From CAYUIS01 sp964444825 (lineage in GTDB: Bacteria; Chloroflexota; Anaerolineae; B4-G1), in assembly GCA_964444825.1 (NCBI GenBank), contig CAYUIS010000069.1, forward strand, positions 1 through 25,155: a stretch of DNA of 25,155 nucleotides. The letters are read 5' to 3'. Shown piece by piece: positions 7,882 to 15,623 of the stretch. The notes under the pieces were generated by a model. That model was not told the origin of the DNA. It worked only from the letters and a program-made list of their open reading frames with translations, and did no database searches. Numbering within the stretch: the first letter of the stretch is position 1; the number at the start of each line of letters is the position of its first letter. A program made the position numbers and the translations under genes.

Positions 7882-7916
7882 ACACGTCGTACCGTTCAGT
7901 GGTAGATGGCGTGTCG

Positions 7917-9002
7917 TCAGACCGGCAACTGAATGGTGAAGGTACTCCCCTGCCCCAGCCCTTTGCTTGCTGCCGTGACCTTGCCGCCGTGCGCCTCCAC
8001 AATGGCATGCACGATGGCCAGCCCCAAGCCGGTACCCCCGGTATCCCTACGGCGAGCCCGGTCGACGCGGTAGAAACGATCGAGGATATGGGGAAGGTGC
8101 TCTGGGGCAATGCCTTGACCGGTGTCCCGGACCCGCAACTGCACTTGCTCGGTTTCCTGTTCGATCTCATGGTTGAGCTCTACGGTGATCTCACCCCCAC
8201 GGGGGGTGTGGTGAATAGAGTTGTTCAGCAGGTTCTGCAGGCACTGAGCCAGACGGGCGCGGTCCCCCTGAACGGTGGGCACTTGCTCAAGCTGGAGTAA
8301 AAGAGCCAGGCCTTCCGCCTCGATGATGGGGGCGTAGATACCGGCGGTCTCCTCGATCAGGGTAGCCAGATCGACTGTGGTTACGTTGAGGGGCAATTGA
8401 TTCGCCTCGGCCTGTGCCAGTTCGCGCAGATCATCCACCAGTCGAGAGAGGTGGCGCGTTTGATCGTATAACCGGGCAATCTCGGTCTTGTCCAGCTCGT
8501 ACACGTCATCCAGGATGGCGCGCAAGCTGCCCTGGATGACGGACAGGGGCGTGCGCAGTTCGTGAGCCACATCAGCCAGCATATTGCTTCGTAGAGTCTC
8601 GGCCTTTTCCAGCGCAGCGGCCATCTCGTTAAAGGCCTGCGCGACCACCCTGATCTCGTCACTCCCGCGGACCTCCACCCGGCGGCTCAAATCCTGCGAC
8701 CCAATCGCTTTGGCTGCCTCCGCCAGCTTGTTCAGCGGAGAAGTCAGCCCGCGGCTGCTGATAACGCCTGCGGCTGTCCCAATAACGGTGACCACGATCG
8801 CAAACCTCCACAGTCCCTGGGCCAGAAACTGCCCCGGGCCTCGGGGTAGCGGCTCGTCGTCGCCCCTGAAGTGTTGCCAATCCTGAACACCCGCATCAAA
8901 GCCAAAAGAGCCAGTAGAAACGCCGATCACCAGCGGTATGAGGATCAGAAAGACGACGATCGCAACAAAAGTTAGACTAATGCGTACCCACAGCCGGTTC
9001 AT
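7917..9002 (-). CDS. BaeS-like membrane sensor histidine kinase
   Basis: 361 residues. Transmembrane helices lie at about 8-28 and 67-84 around a short outer loop of about 38 residues, too short for a classical periplasmic sensor domain, so the signal is probably sensed in or at the membrane. A HAMP domain follows (about 86-138), then HisKA with His147 (DVAHELRTPL), and HATPase_c with QNLLNNSIHHTP, DTGQGI and GGTGLGLAIV. The domain order and length match BaeS/PhoR-type kinases. Its ATG overlaps the stop of the OmpR-family regulator by 4 bp (ATGA), so the two are translated together. The MacAB-like operon transcribed divergently is the probable output, which suggests an envelope-stress or antimicrobial-peptide stimulus (inference). 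The gene converges on the ABC-kinase gene with 35 bp between and no clear terminator. Confidence 0.92.
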   Translation of the reverse strand: MNRLWVRISLTFVAIVVFLILIPLVIGVSTGSFGFDAGVQDWQHFRGDDEPLPRGPGQFLAQGLWRFAIVVTVIGTAAGVISSRGLTSPLNKLAEAAKAIGSQDLSRRVEVRGSDEIRVVAQAFNEMAAALEKAETLRSNMLADVAHELRTPLSVIQGSLRAILDDVYELDKTEIARLYDQTRHLSRLVDDLRELAQAEANQLPLNVTTVDLATLIEETAGIYAPIIEAEGLALLLQLEQVPTVQGDRARLAQCLQNLLNNSIHHTPRGGEITVELNHEIEQETEQVQLRVRDTGQGIAPEHLPHILDRFYRVDRARRRDTGGTGLGLAIVHAIVEAHGGKVTAASKGLGQGSTFTIQLPV

Positions 9003-9700
9003 GATTCATCATCCATCAAGCGATAGCCAACGCCGTATACCGTCTGAATGGTGGTAGGTTTTCTGGGGTCTGGTTCGATCTTGCGGCGCAGGTTTTTGAT
9101 GTGGCTGTCCAGCGTTCGCCCCATTCCCTCGTAGGCGTAGCCCAGGGCCTTTTCCATCAATTCGTCCCGGGTGAACACGTAGCCTGGACCTTTCATCAAT
9201 ACGTGCAGCAGCTCAAACTCGGAGGGCGTCAGTTCGATCTGCTCGCCGTTCTTGGTCAGGGTGCGTCGGCCGACGTCGAGGCGCAACCCGCCAGCCTGCA
9301 ACACCTGGGGTGGGGTGACCCCGCTCTCCAGATGGCTGCGCCGGAGCAAAGCCCGAACCCGCGCCACCACCTCCTGCGGGTTGAAGGGCTTGGTAACATA
9401 GTCGTCTGCCCCGATCTCCAGCCCCACGATCTTGTCGCTGTCCTCTACCCGGGCGGTGAGCATGATGATTGGTATTGTCGCCACATGGGTGTCAGCTCGG
9501 ATGAGGCGAGTGATGTCCCACCCGTCCCGGTCGGGGAGCATCAGGTCGAGGATCAGCAGGTCGGGCTCTTCTCGACGAAGCGTGTGGAGCGCTGTTTCCC
9601 CATCGTAGGCGACGAGGACGTGGTATCCGGCTTTTTCCAGATAGGATCGCACCAGCCTGACAATTTCCTTGTCGTCGTCAACGACCAACACTCGTTCCAT
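8999..9700 (-). CDS. OmpR/BaeR-family response regulator
   Basis: 233 residues from ATG 9700, preceded on the minus strand by GAAAGG at good spacing; the open frame extends further upstream to 9901 but without domain content. The receiver domain spans 1-118 with D8-D10, phospho-acceptor Asp52 (LLILDLMLP), the TAR switch and KPF. The winged helix spans about 135-230 (LTPSEFELLHVLM, then GRTLDSHIKNLRRKI and TVYGVGYRL), the OmpR/PhoB DNA-binding fold. It is the first gene of the pair with the downstream kinase. The tandem 11-bp-spaced half-sites in its upstream region are what an OmpR-family dimer or oligomer would bind, so it probably regulates itself and the divergent exporter operon. Confidence 0.93.
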   Translation of the reverse strand: MERVLVVDDDKEIVRLVRSYLEKAGYHVLVAYDGETALHTLRREEPDLLILDLMLPDRDGWDITRLIRADTHVATIPIIMLTARVEDSDKIVGLEIGADDYVTKPFNPQEVVARVRALLRRSHLESGVTPPQVLQAGGLRLDVGRRTLTKNGEQIELTPSEFELLHVLMKGPGYVFTRDELMEKALGYAYEGMGRTLDSHIKNLRRKIEPDPRKPTTIQTVYGVGYRLMDDES

Positions 9701-9812
9701 CTCGCAACCTTTCACAGAGTCATCAAGGGACGAATTGTCCCTGGCATTATACACAGTTCGGGTCGTTCCGGGAAACTTGTGCCATAGTGACATATCTATC
9801 CATTGCATCGCT

Positions 9813-9818
9813 ATTATA
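9813..9818 (-). promoter_or_regulatory. -10 box for the BaeRS-like operon
   Basis: A perfect TATAAT on the minus strand. It lies exactly 11 bases downstream of the last half-site of the array at 9830-9862. No -35 consensus is present at the usual place, which is occupied by the half-sites, fitting an activator-dependent promoter. It would give a leader of about 100 bases before the start at 9700. Confidence 0.55.
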
Positions 9819-9829
9819 CAGGACAAATA

Positions 9830-9862
9830 TGGAGGAAATCTGGAGAAAGGCTGGAGTTCTTG
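9830..9862 (-). promoter_or_regulatory. Operator array, three 11-bp-spaced half-sites (minus orientation)
   Basis: On the plus strand the array reads TGGAGG, TGGAGA and TGGAGT at 9830, 9841 and 9852, each 11 bp apart. Read in the direction of the regulator gene, the units are ACTCCA, TCTCCA and CCTCCA. The array sits just upstream of the minus-strand -10 box. Tandem half-sites one helical turn apart are typical of OmpR-family regulators, and known BaeR boxes contain a similar TCTCCA core. Confidence 0.65.
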
Positions 9863-9891
9863 TGGGTCTTGATGCTTCCGCTTTCCGGCTA

Positions 9892-9935
9892 TCTCCAGCA
9901 TCTCTTCACCGAATCTCCAGAATTCCTCCAGAGTG
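9892..9935 (+). promoter_or_regulatory. Operator array, four 11-bp-spaced half-sites (plus orientation)
   Basis: TCTCCA, TCTTCA, TCTCCA and CCTCCA begin at 9892, 9903, 9914 and 9925, at exact 11-bp steps. The last half-site is separated from the -10 box TAGAAT by 11 bases. This is the mirror image of the array at 9830-9862: the 16-base end segment 9915-9930 matches the reverse complement of 9830-9845 with one mismatch. It probably activates the exporter operon. Confidence 0.68.
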
Positions 9936-9941
9936 ATCTGG

Positions 9942-9947
9942 TAGAAT
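9942..9947 (+). promoter_or_regulatory. -10 box for the MacAB-like exporter operon
   Basis: TAGAAT, with transcription expected near 9954. The -35 position shows no TTGACA-like element but overlaps the end of the half-site array. Just after the start point, AACTTGATCAG occurs twice, at 9956-9966 and 9970-9980; its core TGATCA is palindromic. These copies may be a second regulatory site in the short leader. Confidence 0.5.
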
Positions 9948-9993
9948 ACTCACGAAACTTGATCAGTAGAACTTGATCAGAAGGAGGAAGCTT

Positions 9994-11430
9994 GTGAAGA
10001 AAAAGTGGTGGATCGTCGCGGGGGCACTTGTCCTGCTCCTTGGGCTGGGCTATGGAGGGTATACGATCTGGCAGGGGGCGTCAACCCAGCAGGCTGCGGC
10101 ACAGGCACCAGCGGAGGAGACTGCGATCGTGCGGCGGGACACGATACGGGTTAGCATCGACGGCAGCGGCAGCCTGGCGCCAAACGACGAGGTCTCGCTG
10201 GCCTTCTCGGCCGGTGGGGAGGTGGCTGAGGTCTTTGTGGAGGTTGGTGACGAGGTGCAAGCGGGCGACGTGTTGGCCCGGCTGGATGACGCCGACGCCC
10301 GCGAGGCGGTCGCCGACGCGGAGCTGCAGGTGGCGCAGGCCGAGATCAATCTTGCCCTGACGCGCGCGAACGTCGAGTTGGGATTGGCGCAGGCAGACCT
10401 GGAAGCCGCTCAGACCAGTTATGACGATGCGGTAGCGCTCGCGAATCGCACCGGCGATCAGCTCACTTCGGCTCGGGTCACGCTGGAGCAGGCCCTGGAC
10501 GCGCTAGCCGATGCTCAGGAGGACTATGACGCGACCTGGGACCCGGCTCGCGATTGGGAGCTCAACATCAGGTGGAAGAAGGACGCGCTGGAGGCCGAGC
10601 GGGAGACGACCCAAGATGGATTGGAGCGGGCCCAGTATGACCTGGAGGTCGCACAGGCCGGCTATAATCTGGAGGTCGCCGGCATCAGCCAGGCGAGCGA
10701 GCAGAGCGCCTGGGCACAGGTGCTCAACTCGCAGGTAGCTTTGGAGACGGAGCCCCTTCAACTGGAGCAACTGGAGCTCTCGCTTTCCCAGGCGCAGCTC
10801 GCGCTGGACTCGGCGCGACGGGCGCTCGAGGACACAAAGCTGGTCGCGCCTATGAATGGCACGGTTACCACACTGGACGCCAAAGTGGGTGAGATGGCCA
10901 GCGCCGGGACGCCCGTCGTCGTGCTGAGCGATCTGGCAACGTTTGTCGTGGAGGTCAATCTGGACGAGACCGACGTAGCGCAGGTGAGTGTTGGCCAGGA
11001 GACGCTGGTGAGCGTGGATGCGTTTCCAGAGAATGAGCTGGTCGGCGAGGTGACGACCATTGCGCCAGTAGCGGACGTGCAATCGGGCGTGGTGCTCTAC
11101 CCGGTGACCATTCAACTGTCGCCCACACAGGTGGGTGTGCGGGCAGGGATGACGGCTGACGTAGAGATCGTCACGGCCAGCCAGGAAGGTGTGCTGGTCG
11201 TTCCTCTGCGCGCGATCCAGAGCGAGGGTAGCAAGTCCACCGTGCGGCGGCAGTCTTTTGGGGGCTTTGAGCAGGTCGAGGTCACGTTGGGTGTGACGAC
11301 TGATACCGAGGTAGAGATCACCGGCGGCCTGTCCGAAGGGGACGTGGTGAGCGTGGTCGCTGTGCCCACCCAGAGTCCCACCGAACGAGGATTTGGCCCA
11401 GGGGGCATGTTTGGTGGGGGAGAGGACTAG
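9994..11430 (+). CDS. MacA/HlyD-family membrane fusion (adaptor) protein
   Basis: 478 residues from GTG 9994, with AAGGAGG six bases upstream; an in-frame TTG at 9973 overlaps that site and is unlikely. A transmembrane anchor covers residues 5-26 after a KKK start. Then come a first biotinyl-lipoyl half (SLAFSAGGEVAEVFVEVGDE, then VLARLDDADAREAV), a long Ala/Gln/Glu-rich coiled-coil hairpin (about 110-285), the second lipoyl half (LVAPMNGTVTTLDAKVGEMA), a beta-barrel (FVVEVNLDETDVAQVSVGQ) and a membrane-proximal domain. The C-terminus is Gly-rich. It is longer than MacA, mainly because of the hairpin. It is the first gene of the operon with an ATPase and an FtsX-type permease, so it should be the adaptor of a MacB-type machine. 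No TolC-like gene is present, which fits a cell with one membrane. Confidence 0.92.
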   Translation: MKKKWWIVAGALVLLLGLGYGGYTIWQGASTQQAAAQAPAEETAIVRRDTIRVSIDGSGSLAPNDEVSLAFSAGGEVAEVFVEVGDEVQAGDVLARLDDADAREAVADAELQVAQAEINLALTRANVELGLAQADLEAAQTSYDDAVALANRTGDQLTSARVTLEQALDALADAQEDYDATWDPARDWELNIRWKKDALEAERETTQDGLERAQYDLEVAQAGYNLEVAGISQASEQSAWAQVLNSQVALETEPLQLEQLELSLSQAQLALDSARRALEDTKLVAPMNGTVTTLDAKVGEMASAGTPVVVLSDLATFVVEVNLDETDVAQVSVGQETLVSVDAFPENELVGEVTTIAPVADVQSGVVLYPVTIQLSPTQVGVRAGMTADVEIVTASQEGVLVVPLRAIQSEGSKSTVRRQSFGGFEQVEVTLGVTTDTEVEITGGLSEGDVVSVVAVPTQSPTERGFGPGGMFGGGED

Positions 11431-11431
11431 T

Positions 11432-12121
11432 ATGATTGAGATAGAGGACGTCACCAAGGTCTACCGGATGGGCGAAGTGCAGGTCCACGCCCTGCGTGGT
11501 GTGTCCCTCAAGATCGAGCAGGGCGAGTGGGTAGCGATCATGGGGCCCTCCGGCTCTGGCAAGTCGACGCTGATGCACGTCATCAGCTGCCTGGATACGC
11601 CGACCTCGGGCTCATATCGGCTGGATGGGGTCGAGGTTGAGGGCTTGGAGGATAACCAACTGGCGTCTATTCGCAATCAGCAGATCGGCTTTGTCTTCCA
11701 GACCTTTAACCTGTTGCCCCGCACCAGCGCGCTGAAGCAGGTGATGTTGCCCTTGCAGTACACCCGGGACGGACAGCGGGTCCCCCTTGCCGAGCGAGAG
11801 CGGCGGGCGCGAGAGGCGTTGGAGATGGTGGGTCTGGGCGACCGGATGGACCACCAGCCGACGGAGCTTTCAGGCGGACAGCAGCAGCGAGTGGCCATCG
11901 CCCGGGCGCTGGTCAACGGTCCGCCGATCATTATGGCGGACGAGCCGACCGGCAACCTGGACTCGAGGGCGGGTGACGAGGTGATGGAGATCCTGCATCG
12001 ATTGCACGAGGAGAGGTCCATCACGGTGGTGATGGTCACGCACGATGAGGAGATTGGTGCGCAAGCGGGCCGGATTGTGCGGTTACTGGACGGACTGATC
12101 GTGGATGGGGTGGGGGAATGA
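11432..12121 (+). CDS. MacB/LolD-type ABC transporter ATPase
   Basis: 229 residues from ATG 11432, one base after the adaptor's stop. GGGGGAGAGG upstream serves as ribosome binding site. All ATPase motifs are canonical: Walker A GPSGSGKST, Q-loop FQTFNLL, signature LSGGQQQR, Walker B IIMADEPTGNLD and H-loop VMVTHDEE. The sequence after Walker B (ADEPTGNLDSR) and the length are those of the MacB/LolD/FtsE clan. It powers the FtsX-type permease encoded directly downstream, with which it overlaps by 4 bp (ATGA). In MacB both parts are one protein; here they are separate, as is common outside proteobacteria. Confidence 0.95.
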   Translation: MIEIEDVTKVYRMGEVQVHALRGVSLKIEQGEWVAIMGPSGSGKSTLMHVISCLDTPTSGSYRLDGVEVEGLEDNQLASIRNQQIGFVFQTFNLLPRTSALKQVMLPLQYTRDGQRVPLAERERRAREALEMVGLGDRMDHQPTELSGGQQQRVAIARALVNGPPIIMADEPTGNLDSRAGDEVMEILHRLHEERSITVVMVTHDEEIGAQAGRIVRLLDGLIVDGVGE

Positions 12122-13392
12122 TAGCAACGATAGCGGACCTGTGGGAGAATGTACGGGTGGCCCTGGGCGGCCTGGTGGTCAACAAGATGCGCTCGGCGCT
12201 GACGATGTTGGGCGTGATCATCGGCGTGGGGGCCGTCATTGCCCTGATGTCGATTGGCGAGGGGGCGCAGGCGTCCATCACCGAGGAGATCACCAGCATC
12301 GGCACCAACCTGCTTTTCGTGTCTCCTGGCGCCTTTGAGGGCGGCCCTGTTAGAGGTGCGGCGGGCAGCGCCAAGTCCCTCACTTACGACGACGCTGAGG
12401 CCATCGCCAATCCCCTTTACGTGCCGGATGCGGTGCTCGTCGCTCCCGAGTTCTCCCAGAGCACCCAGGTCATCTTTGGTGACGCGAACGTCAACGTCTC
12501 GGTGCTGGGAACGACGGGTGCGTACCGGAGCACCTATAACGTGGAGGTGGCGAGCGGCCGTTTCATCGAGGAAAAGGACTTGGATAAACGAGCGAACGTC
12601 GCTGTACTGGGCTATCAGACGGCACAGGACCTCTTTGGTGGCTTTGATCCAATCGGGCAGAAGATCAAGGTCGCCCTCTCCGGCGAGAACGGCGGGCGGG
12701 TCTCGGTAACCGTGGTCGGCGTGCTGGAGGAAAAGGGCGACTCGATGATGGGCAGTGTGGATGAGACAGTGTTCGTGCCCATCACCACGGCTCAGACCAA
12801 GATCTTTGAGGGACGCAACGCCCTGGGGGAGCCCATCGTGAGCAGGGTCAACGTGGTGGCGGCATCGGAGGATCTGTCGGGGGTGGTGATGGATCAGATC
12901 GAAACGCTGCTACGGCGCCGTCACGACATCGCCCCCGACGAGGACGCGGACTTTTCAGTGATGAGTCAGACCGATATGCTGGCGATGATGACGACGGTGA
13001 CGAACACCCTGACGATCTTTCTGGGGGCGGTCGCCGGTATCTCGCTCCTGGTGGGGGGCATCGGCATCATGAACATCATGCTTGTCTCTGTGACGGAGCG
13101 CACGCGGGAGATCGGAATTCGCAAGGCCGTGGGCGCGCGCAGGGCGGATATCCTGATGCAGTTCCTGATGGAGGCAGTGGTGCTGAGCCTGCTGGGCGGG
13201 TTGCTTGGCATCCTACTGGGTGTGGGCCTGGCTCAACTCGTCACGTTGACGGGGCTGTTGACCTCGCTGGTCACACTCGATTCGGTGTTGCTGGCGGTGG
13301 GCTTTTCCTTCGCCATCGGCCTCTTTTTCGGTATCTATCCCGCCAACCAGGCGGCTAAAATGAACCCGATCGAGGCGCTGAGGTATGAGTAG
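12118..13392 (+). CDS. MacB-like FtsX-domain ABC permease
   Basis: 424 residues. One transmembrane helix near the N-terminus (about 30-50, in NKMRSALTMLGVIIGVGAVI) is followed by a large extracytoplasmic MacB_PCD-type domain (about 55-285) and three C-terminal helices of the FtsX domain, with GGIGIMNIMLVSVTERTREI, then IGIRKAVGARRADI and GIYPANQAAKMNPIEALRYE at the C-terminus. These are strong family signatures and the length is normal for the permease half of MacB. Such pumps drive extrusion of substrates (macrolides, peptides, lipoproteins) by a mechanotransmission cycle without moving them through the membrane. The substrate here is unknown. Confidence 0.94.
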   Translation: MIATIADLWENVRVALGGLVVNKMRSALTMLGVIIGVGAVIALMSIGEGAQASITEEITSIGTNLLFVSPGAFEGGPVRGAAGSAKSLTYDDAEAIANPLYVPDAVLVAPEFSQSTQVIFGDANVNVSVLGTTGAYRSTYNVEVASGRFIEEKDLDKRANVAVLGYQTAQDLFGGFDPIGQKIKVALSGENGGRVSVTVVGVLEEKGDSMMGSVDETVFVPITTAQTKIFEGRNALGEPIVSRVNVVAASEDLSGVVMDQIETLLRRRHDIAPDEDADFSVMSQTDMLAMMTTVTNTLTIFLGAVAGISLLVGGIGIMNIMLVSVTERTREIGIRKAVGARRADILMQFLMEAVVLSLLGGLLGILLGVGLAQLVTLTGLLTSLVTLDSVLLAVGFSFAIGLFFGIYPANQAAKMNPIEALRYE

Positions 13393-13429
13393 GATGGCGT
13401 GTGAGGGTTCGAGTCTTCGGGAGAATCGA

Positions 13430-14392
13430 ATGAAACACAAGATCTTTGACCTAAAGCGTGGCACTCTCCTGGCACTGCTGTTTGTGGCCCTGGTGGCGGG
13501 CTGCGGCGTGCCTGCGCCGGGTGGGGAGACACCCGCGAGACCGAGTACGGAGGAGCAAGCCATCGTTCAACCAGCAGCCACTTTTACGCCCTATCCGACC
13601 TACACGCCGTACCCCACCCACACGCCGTATCCCACACATACGCCGTATCCGACCGACGTGCCCCTGTCCACGGCGACGCCAGCGGTCGAGCCAACGGCTA
13701 TGCCGACTGGCGTGCCAACCGAGGCTTCAACCGCGGTCCCAGACGGCTCGCAGGCTTTGCCGGCGCCCGCAAGCGCACCGGTGACGTCCGGTGCAGTGGA
13801 CGTGCACCTGGAGCGGATCCCGGATACCGATCCTGGTCCACCCTTCACGATCCTGGTGGACACGATCCGAATTCAGGAGGATGGTAAATACAAGGTGACG
13901 GGATGGGTGCGCAACGACGGCTCTGAGACGTATGAGGGGGTCGGGGTTCACGGTTCGTTCCTGGATAAAGCGGGCATGGGACACGGGCCGGTGGATGTGT
14001 ACTCTCCGTGTCCATTTCTGGAACCGGGCGCGGCCTGTCCCTTTAGCCTCGAGATCTATTCCCGGGACTATGTCGCCTACCATCTGCACCCGTTGGGCCA
14101 ACCGGTCGTGTATCGCCAGCCGGCGCCCATCGTTCCGAGCGGTCTTGCTGTGTTCAACGACGGGGTTGGTAATGTGCGGATAACAGGCACGGCGAGCAAT
14201 GGGAACGCGTTCGTTGTCAGGGATCCGACCATTGCCGGGGCGCTAGTTGATGCGAGTGGGCGGATCGTGAGCGTAGGATCGACGTTTGTGCTCGGAGACG
14301 TAGCGCCAGGGGCCAGTGTCTCGTTCGATGTGCGTATCAAGTACGCACCCTATTCCACGTACAAGCTGTACGCACAAGCGACGCGGGATTAG
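13430..14392 (+). CDS. Lipoprotein with Thr/Pro stalk and two FxLYD-like beta domains
   Basis: 320 residues from ATG 13430, preceded by GGGAG at seven bases; the open frame begins at 13385 inside the permease gene but lacks features there. Residues 1-25 are a lipoprotein signal with VAGC at 22-25. The next 100 residues are rich in Thr, Pro, Ala and Val and include four TPYPT hexads (53-76), a stalk typical of Chloroflexota surface proteins. From about 125 there are two beta-rich segments, the first containing DTIRIQEDGKYKVTGWVRND and the second GNVRITGTASNGNAF, resembling FxLYD domains. Two cysteines in SPCPFLEPGAACPF could form a disulfide. Its place in the operon suggests a surface partner or client of the exporter. 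Function unknown. Confidence 0.8.
   Translation: MKHKIFDLKRGTLLALLFVALVAGCGVPAPGGETPARPSTEEQAIVQPAATFTPYPTYTPYPTHTPYPTHTPYPTDVPLSTATPAVEPTAMPTGVPTEASTAVPDGSQALPAPASAPVTSGAVDVHLERIPDTDPGPPFTILVDTIRIQEDGKYKVTGWVRNDGSETYEGVGVHGSFLDKAGMGHGPVDVYSPCPFLEPGAACPFSLEIYSRDYVAYHLHPLGQPVVYRQPAPIVPSGLAVFNDGVGNVRITGTASNGNAFVVRDPTIAGALVDASGRIVSVGSTFVLGDVAPGASVSFDVRIKYAPYSTYKLYAQATRD
13586..13657 (+). repeat. Four 18-bp coding tandem repeats (TPYPTx)
   Basis: Units start at 13586, 13604, 13622 and 13640, each beginning ACGCC and encoding TPYPTY, TPYPTH, TPYPTH and TPYPTD. They form part of the lipoprotein's stalk and may vary in copy number between strains through slippage. Confidence 0.9.
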
Positions 14393-14423
14393 TGTGTGGA
14401 TATCAAATCAGGGAGGTATGGAA

Positions 14424-14885
14424 ATGTCAAAAGAGTGGAAGGTCGTGATCGGTGGTGTGGTTGCCCTTGTGGTCATCCTGGGGATCGGTCTGTCGATCGC
14501 GCGCGTGGTGCGCTTGAGAAGGGGACTCTACGGTGGGGCGTGGGAATCTCGACCACAGTGGGAGTCCGAAAAAGCGCACTATGAGTTGGAGGTGGAGCTG
14601 GTAGATGACGATGGGGACGGAGTGCCTGACCGGGGCGTGATCAAGCTCCCCAGGGAGGCGGCCTTCGGTCGGGGGCGTTTCTTCGGCGGACGGCTGGCCC
14701 TCAGCCGCTCCGCCCGGTTCGGGCCGGGGCATAGGATGGGATTCGGAGGGCACCCCTTCGGCTTTTTCCCAGTCGTAGGGGGCCTGATTCGCCTGGCGTT
14801 TCTTGCTGGCGCAAGCGTGTTGGGCGTCGTCCTGTACCGCCAGTGGCGCAAGACACATCCGCAAGCTCCTCCCGCTTCCGAATAG
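14424..14885 (+). CDS. Small two-helix membrane protein with calcium-loop-like motif
   Basis: 153 residues from ATG 14424, with GGGAGG seven bases upstream; an ATG at 14418 sits only one base from that site. Transmembrane helices lie at about 7-27 and 112-136. The segment between them first has a negatively charged part with DDDGDGVPDRG (about residues 60-70), which resembles the DxDxDGxxD calcium loops of thrombospondin type-3 or dockerin repeats. It continues with a Gly/Arg/Phe-rich stretch. I recognise no family. It is the last gene of the exporter operon, 31 bp after the lipoprotein, and may be an accessory subunit. The motif is short and calcium binding is only a suggestion. Confidence 0.72.
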   Translation: MSKEWKVVIGGVVALVVILGIGLSIARVVRLRRGLYGGAWESRPQWESEKAHYELEVELVDDDGDGVPDRGVIKLPREAAFGRGRFFGGRLALSRSARFGPGHRMGFGGHPFGFFPVVGGLIRLAFLAGASVLGVVLYRQWRKTHPQAPPASE

Positions 14886-15020
14886 CTGTTCGGTACCGAG
14901 AGACTGGACCTTGGTAGACTGGATCATTCCCAGTCTGCTGGGGTGGTAGCCCGCCATCTTGTGGATATGGCACGAAACTGTGATCAGATTCCCCCGTCTG
15001 CATCCCCAGGACCCTACAAC

Positions 15021-15048
15021 TTGACAGATAAAGCTTCTTCGATATAAT
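15021..15048 (+). promoter_or_regulatory. Consensus promoter of the marR-ABC exporter operon
   Basis: TTGACA at 15021-15026 and TATAAT at 15043-15048 are perfect sigma70-type hexamers with a 16-bp spacer. Transcription should begin near 15055, giving a leader of about 67 bases before the MarR start. Confidence 0.85.
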
Positions 15049-15054
15049 TTGCCA

Positions 15055-15067
15055 GCTAAATATTAGC
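15055..15067. promoter_or_regulatory. Palindrome at the transcription start, probable MarR operator
   Basis: GCTAA and TTAGC flank ATA, with the wider TTT...AAA context also symmetric. The site covers the predicted start point, where a bound MarR dimer would block transcription. MarR-family genes are usually autoregulated through AT-rich palindromes like this. Confidence 0.55.
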
Positions 15068-15121
15068 CGTCTAAACAAATCTCTCTGGGTTTGGTCCGGG
15101 GTTTTGCAGAAGGAGCTCAAG

Positions 15122-15571
15122 ATGTCGAAGACGCCAGAGTCGTTGGATTTCTTGTTGGTACAGATCTGTAAACTACACTACGCCAGGATGCACACATCGC
15201 TGGAAGAACTGGGGTTGTATCGTGGCCAACCGCCGATGCTGTTCGCGCTATGGGAGCAAGAGGGAGCCACACACGGCGAGTTGGCTGTGCGGTTGCACGT
15301 CAAGCCCGCTACGATCACTAAGATGATCACACGGATGGAAAGGGCGGGCTTTGTCGAGCGTCGATCCGATCCGGAGGATCAGCGTGTATCACGGGTGTAC
15401 CTTAGCGATGCAGGGCGTTCAATTCGGGAGCAGGTTGAGCAAGTCTGGCGCACACTCGAAGCGGAGACATTCGAGGGATTCAGCGCAGATGAACGTGATT
15501 TGCTCCAGCGATTCCTTGTTCAACTGTGCGAGAATTTAAAGCGCGTGGTTGGCGGAAAGCCGCCATTGTAG
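15122..15571 (+). CDS. MarR-family transcriptional regulator
   Basis: 149 residues from ATG 15122, preceded by AGAAGGAGC at good spacing. The MarR winged helix is clear: LGLYRGQPPMLFALWEQEG, then HGELAVRLHVKPATITKMI as the recognition region and MERAGFVERRSDPEDQRVSRVYLSDAG as the wing. Helices at both ends provide the dimer interface. MarR proteins are mostly repressors relieved by small phenolic or toxic ligands. It is the first gene of a module with four ABC exporter subunits 53 bp downstream and carries a palindrome in its own promoter. The simplest reading is a ligand-responsive repressor of the exporters. Confidence 0.93.
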   Translation: MSKTPESLDFLLVQICKLHYARMHTSLEELGLYRGQPPMLFALWEQEGATHGELAVRLHVKPATITKMITRMERAGFVERRSDPEDQRVSRVYLSDAGRSIREQVEQVWRTLEAETFEGFSADERDLLQRFLVQLCENLKRVVGGKPPL

Positions 15572-15623
15572 TGGATTGTTGGTTTCTAGACGGCAAAGCA
15601 CACAAAAGGGATATGTATCTGGA

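Noticed and set aside
10504..11457. A 317-codon minus-strand frame opposite the membrane fusion protein
   Set aside because: The plus strand encodes a complete adaptor protein with a good start. The minus frame has no family similarity.
13586..13657. Short regular repeats that could suggest a CRISPR array
   Set aside because: The units are contiguous, 18 bp, in frame, and encode TPYPTx in a lipoprotein stalk. There are no spacers.
14916..14936. Hairpin AGACTGG/CCAGTCT after the exporter operon
   Set aside because: The seven-pair stem has no T-tract and is only moderately stable, so I did not list it as a terminator. The spacer 14886-15020 shows nothing else.
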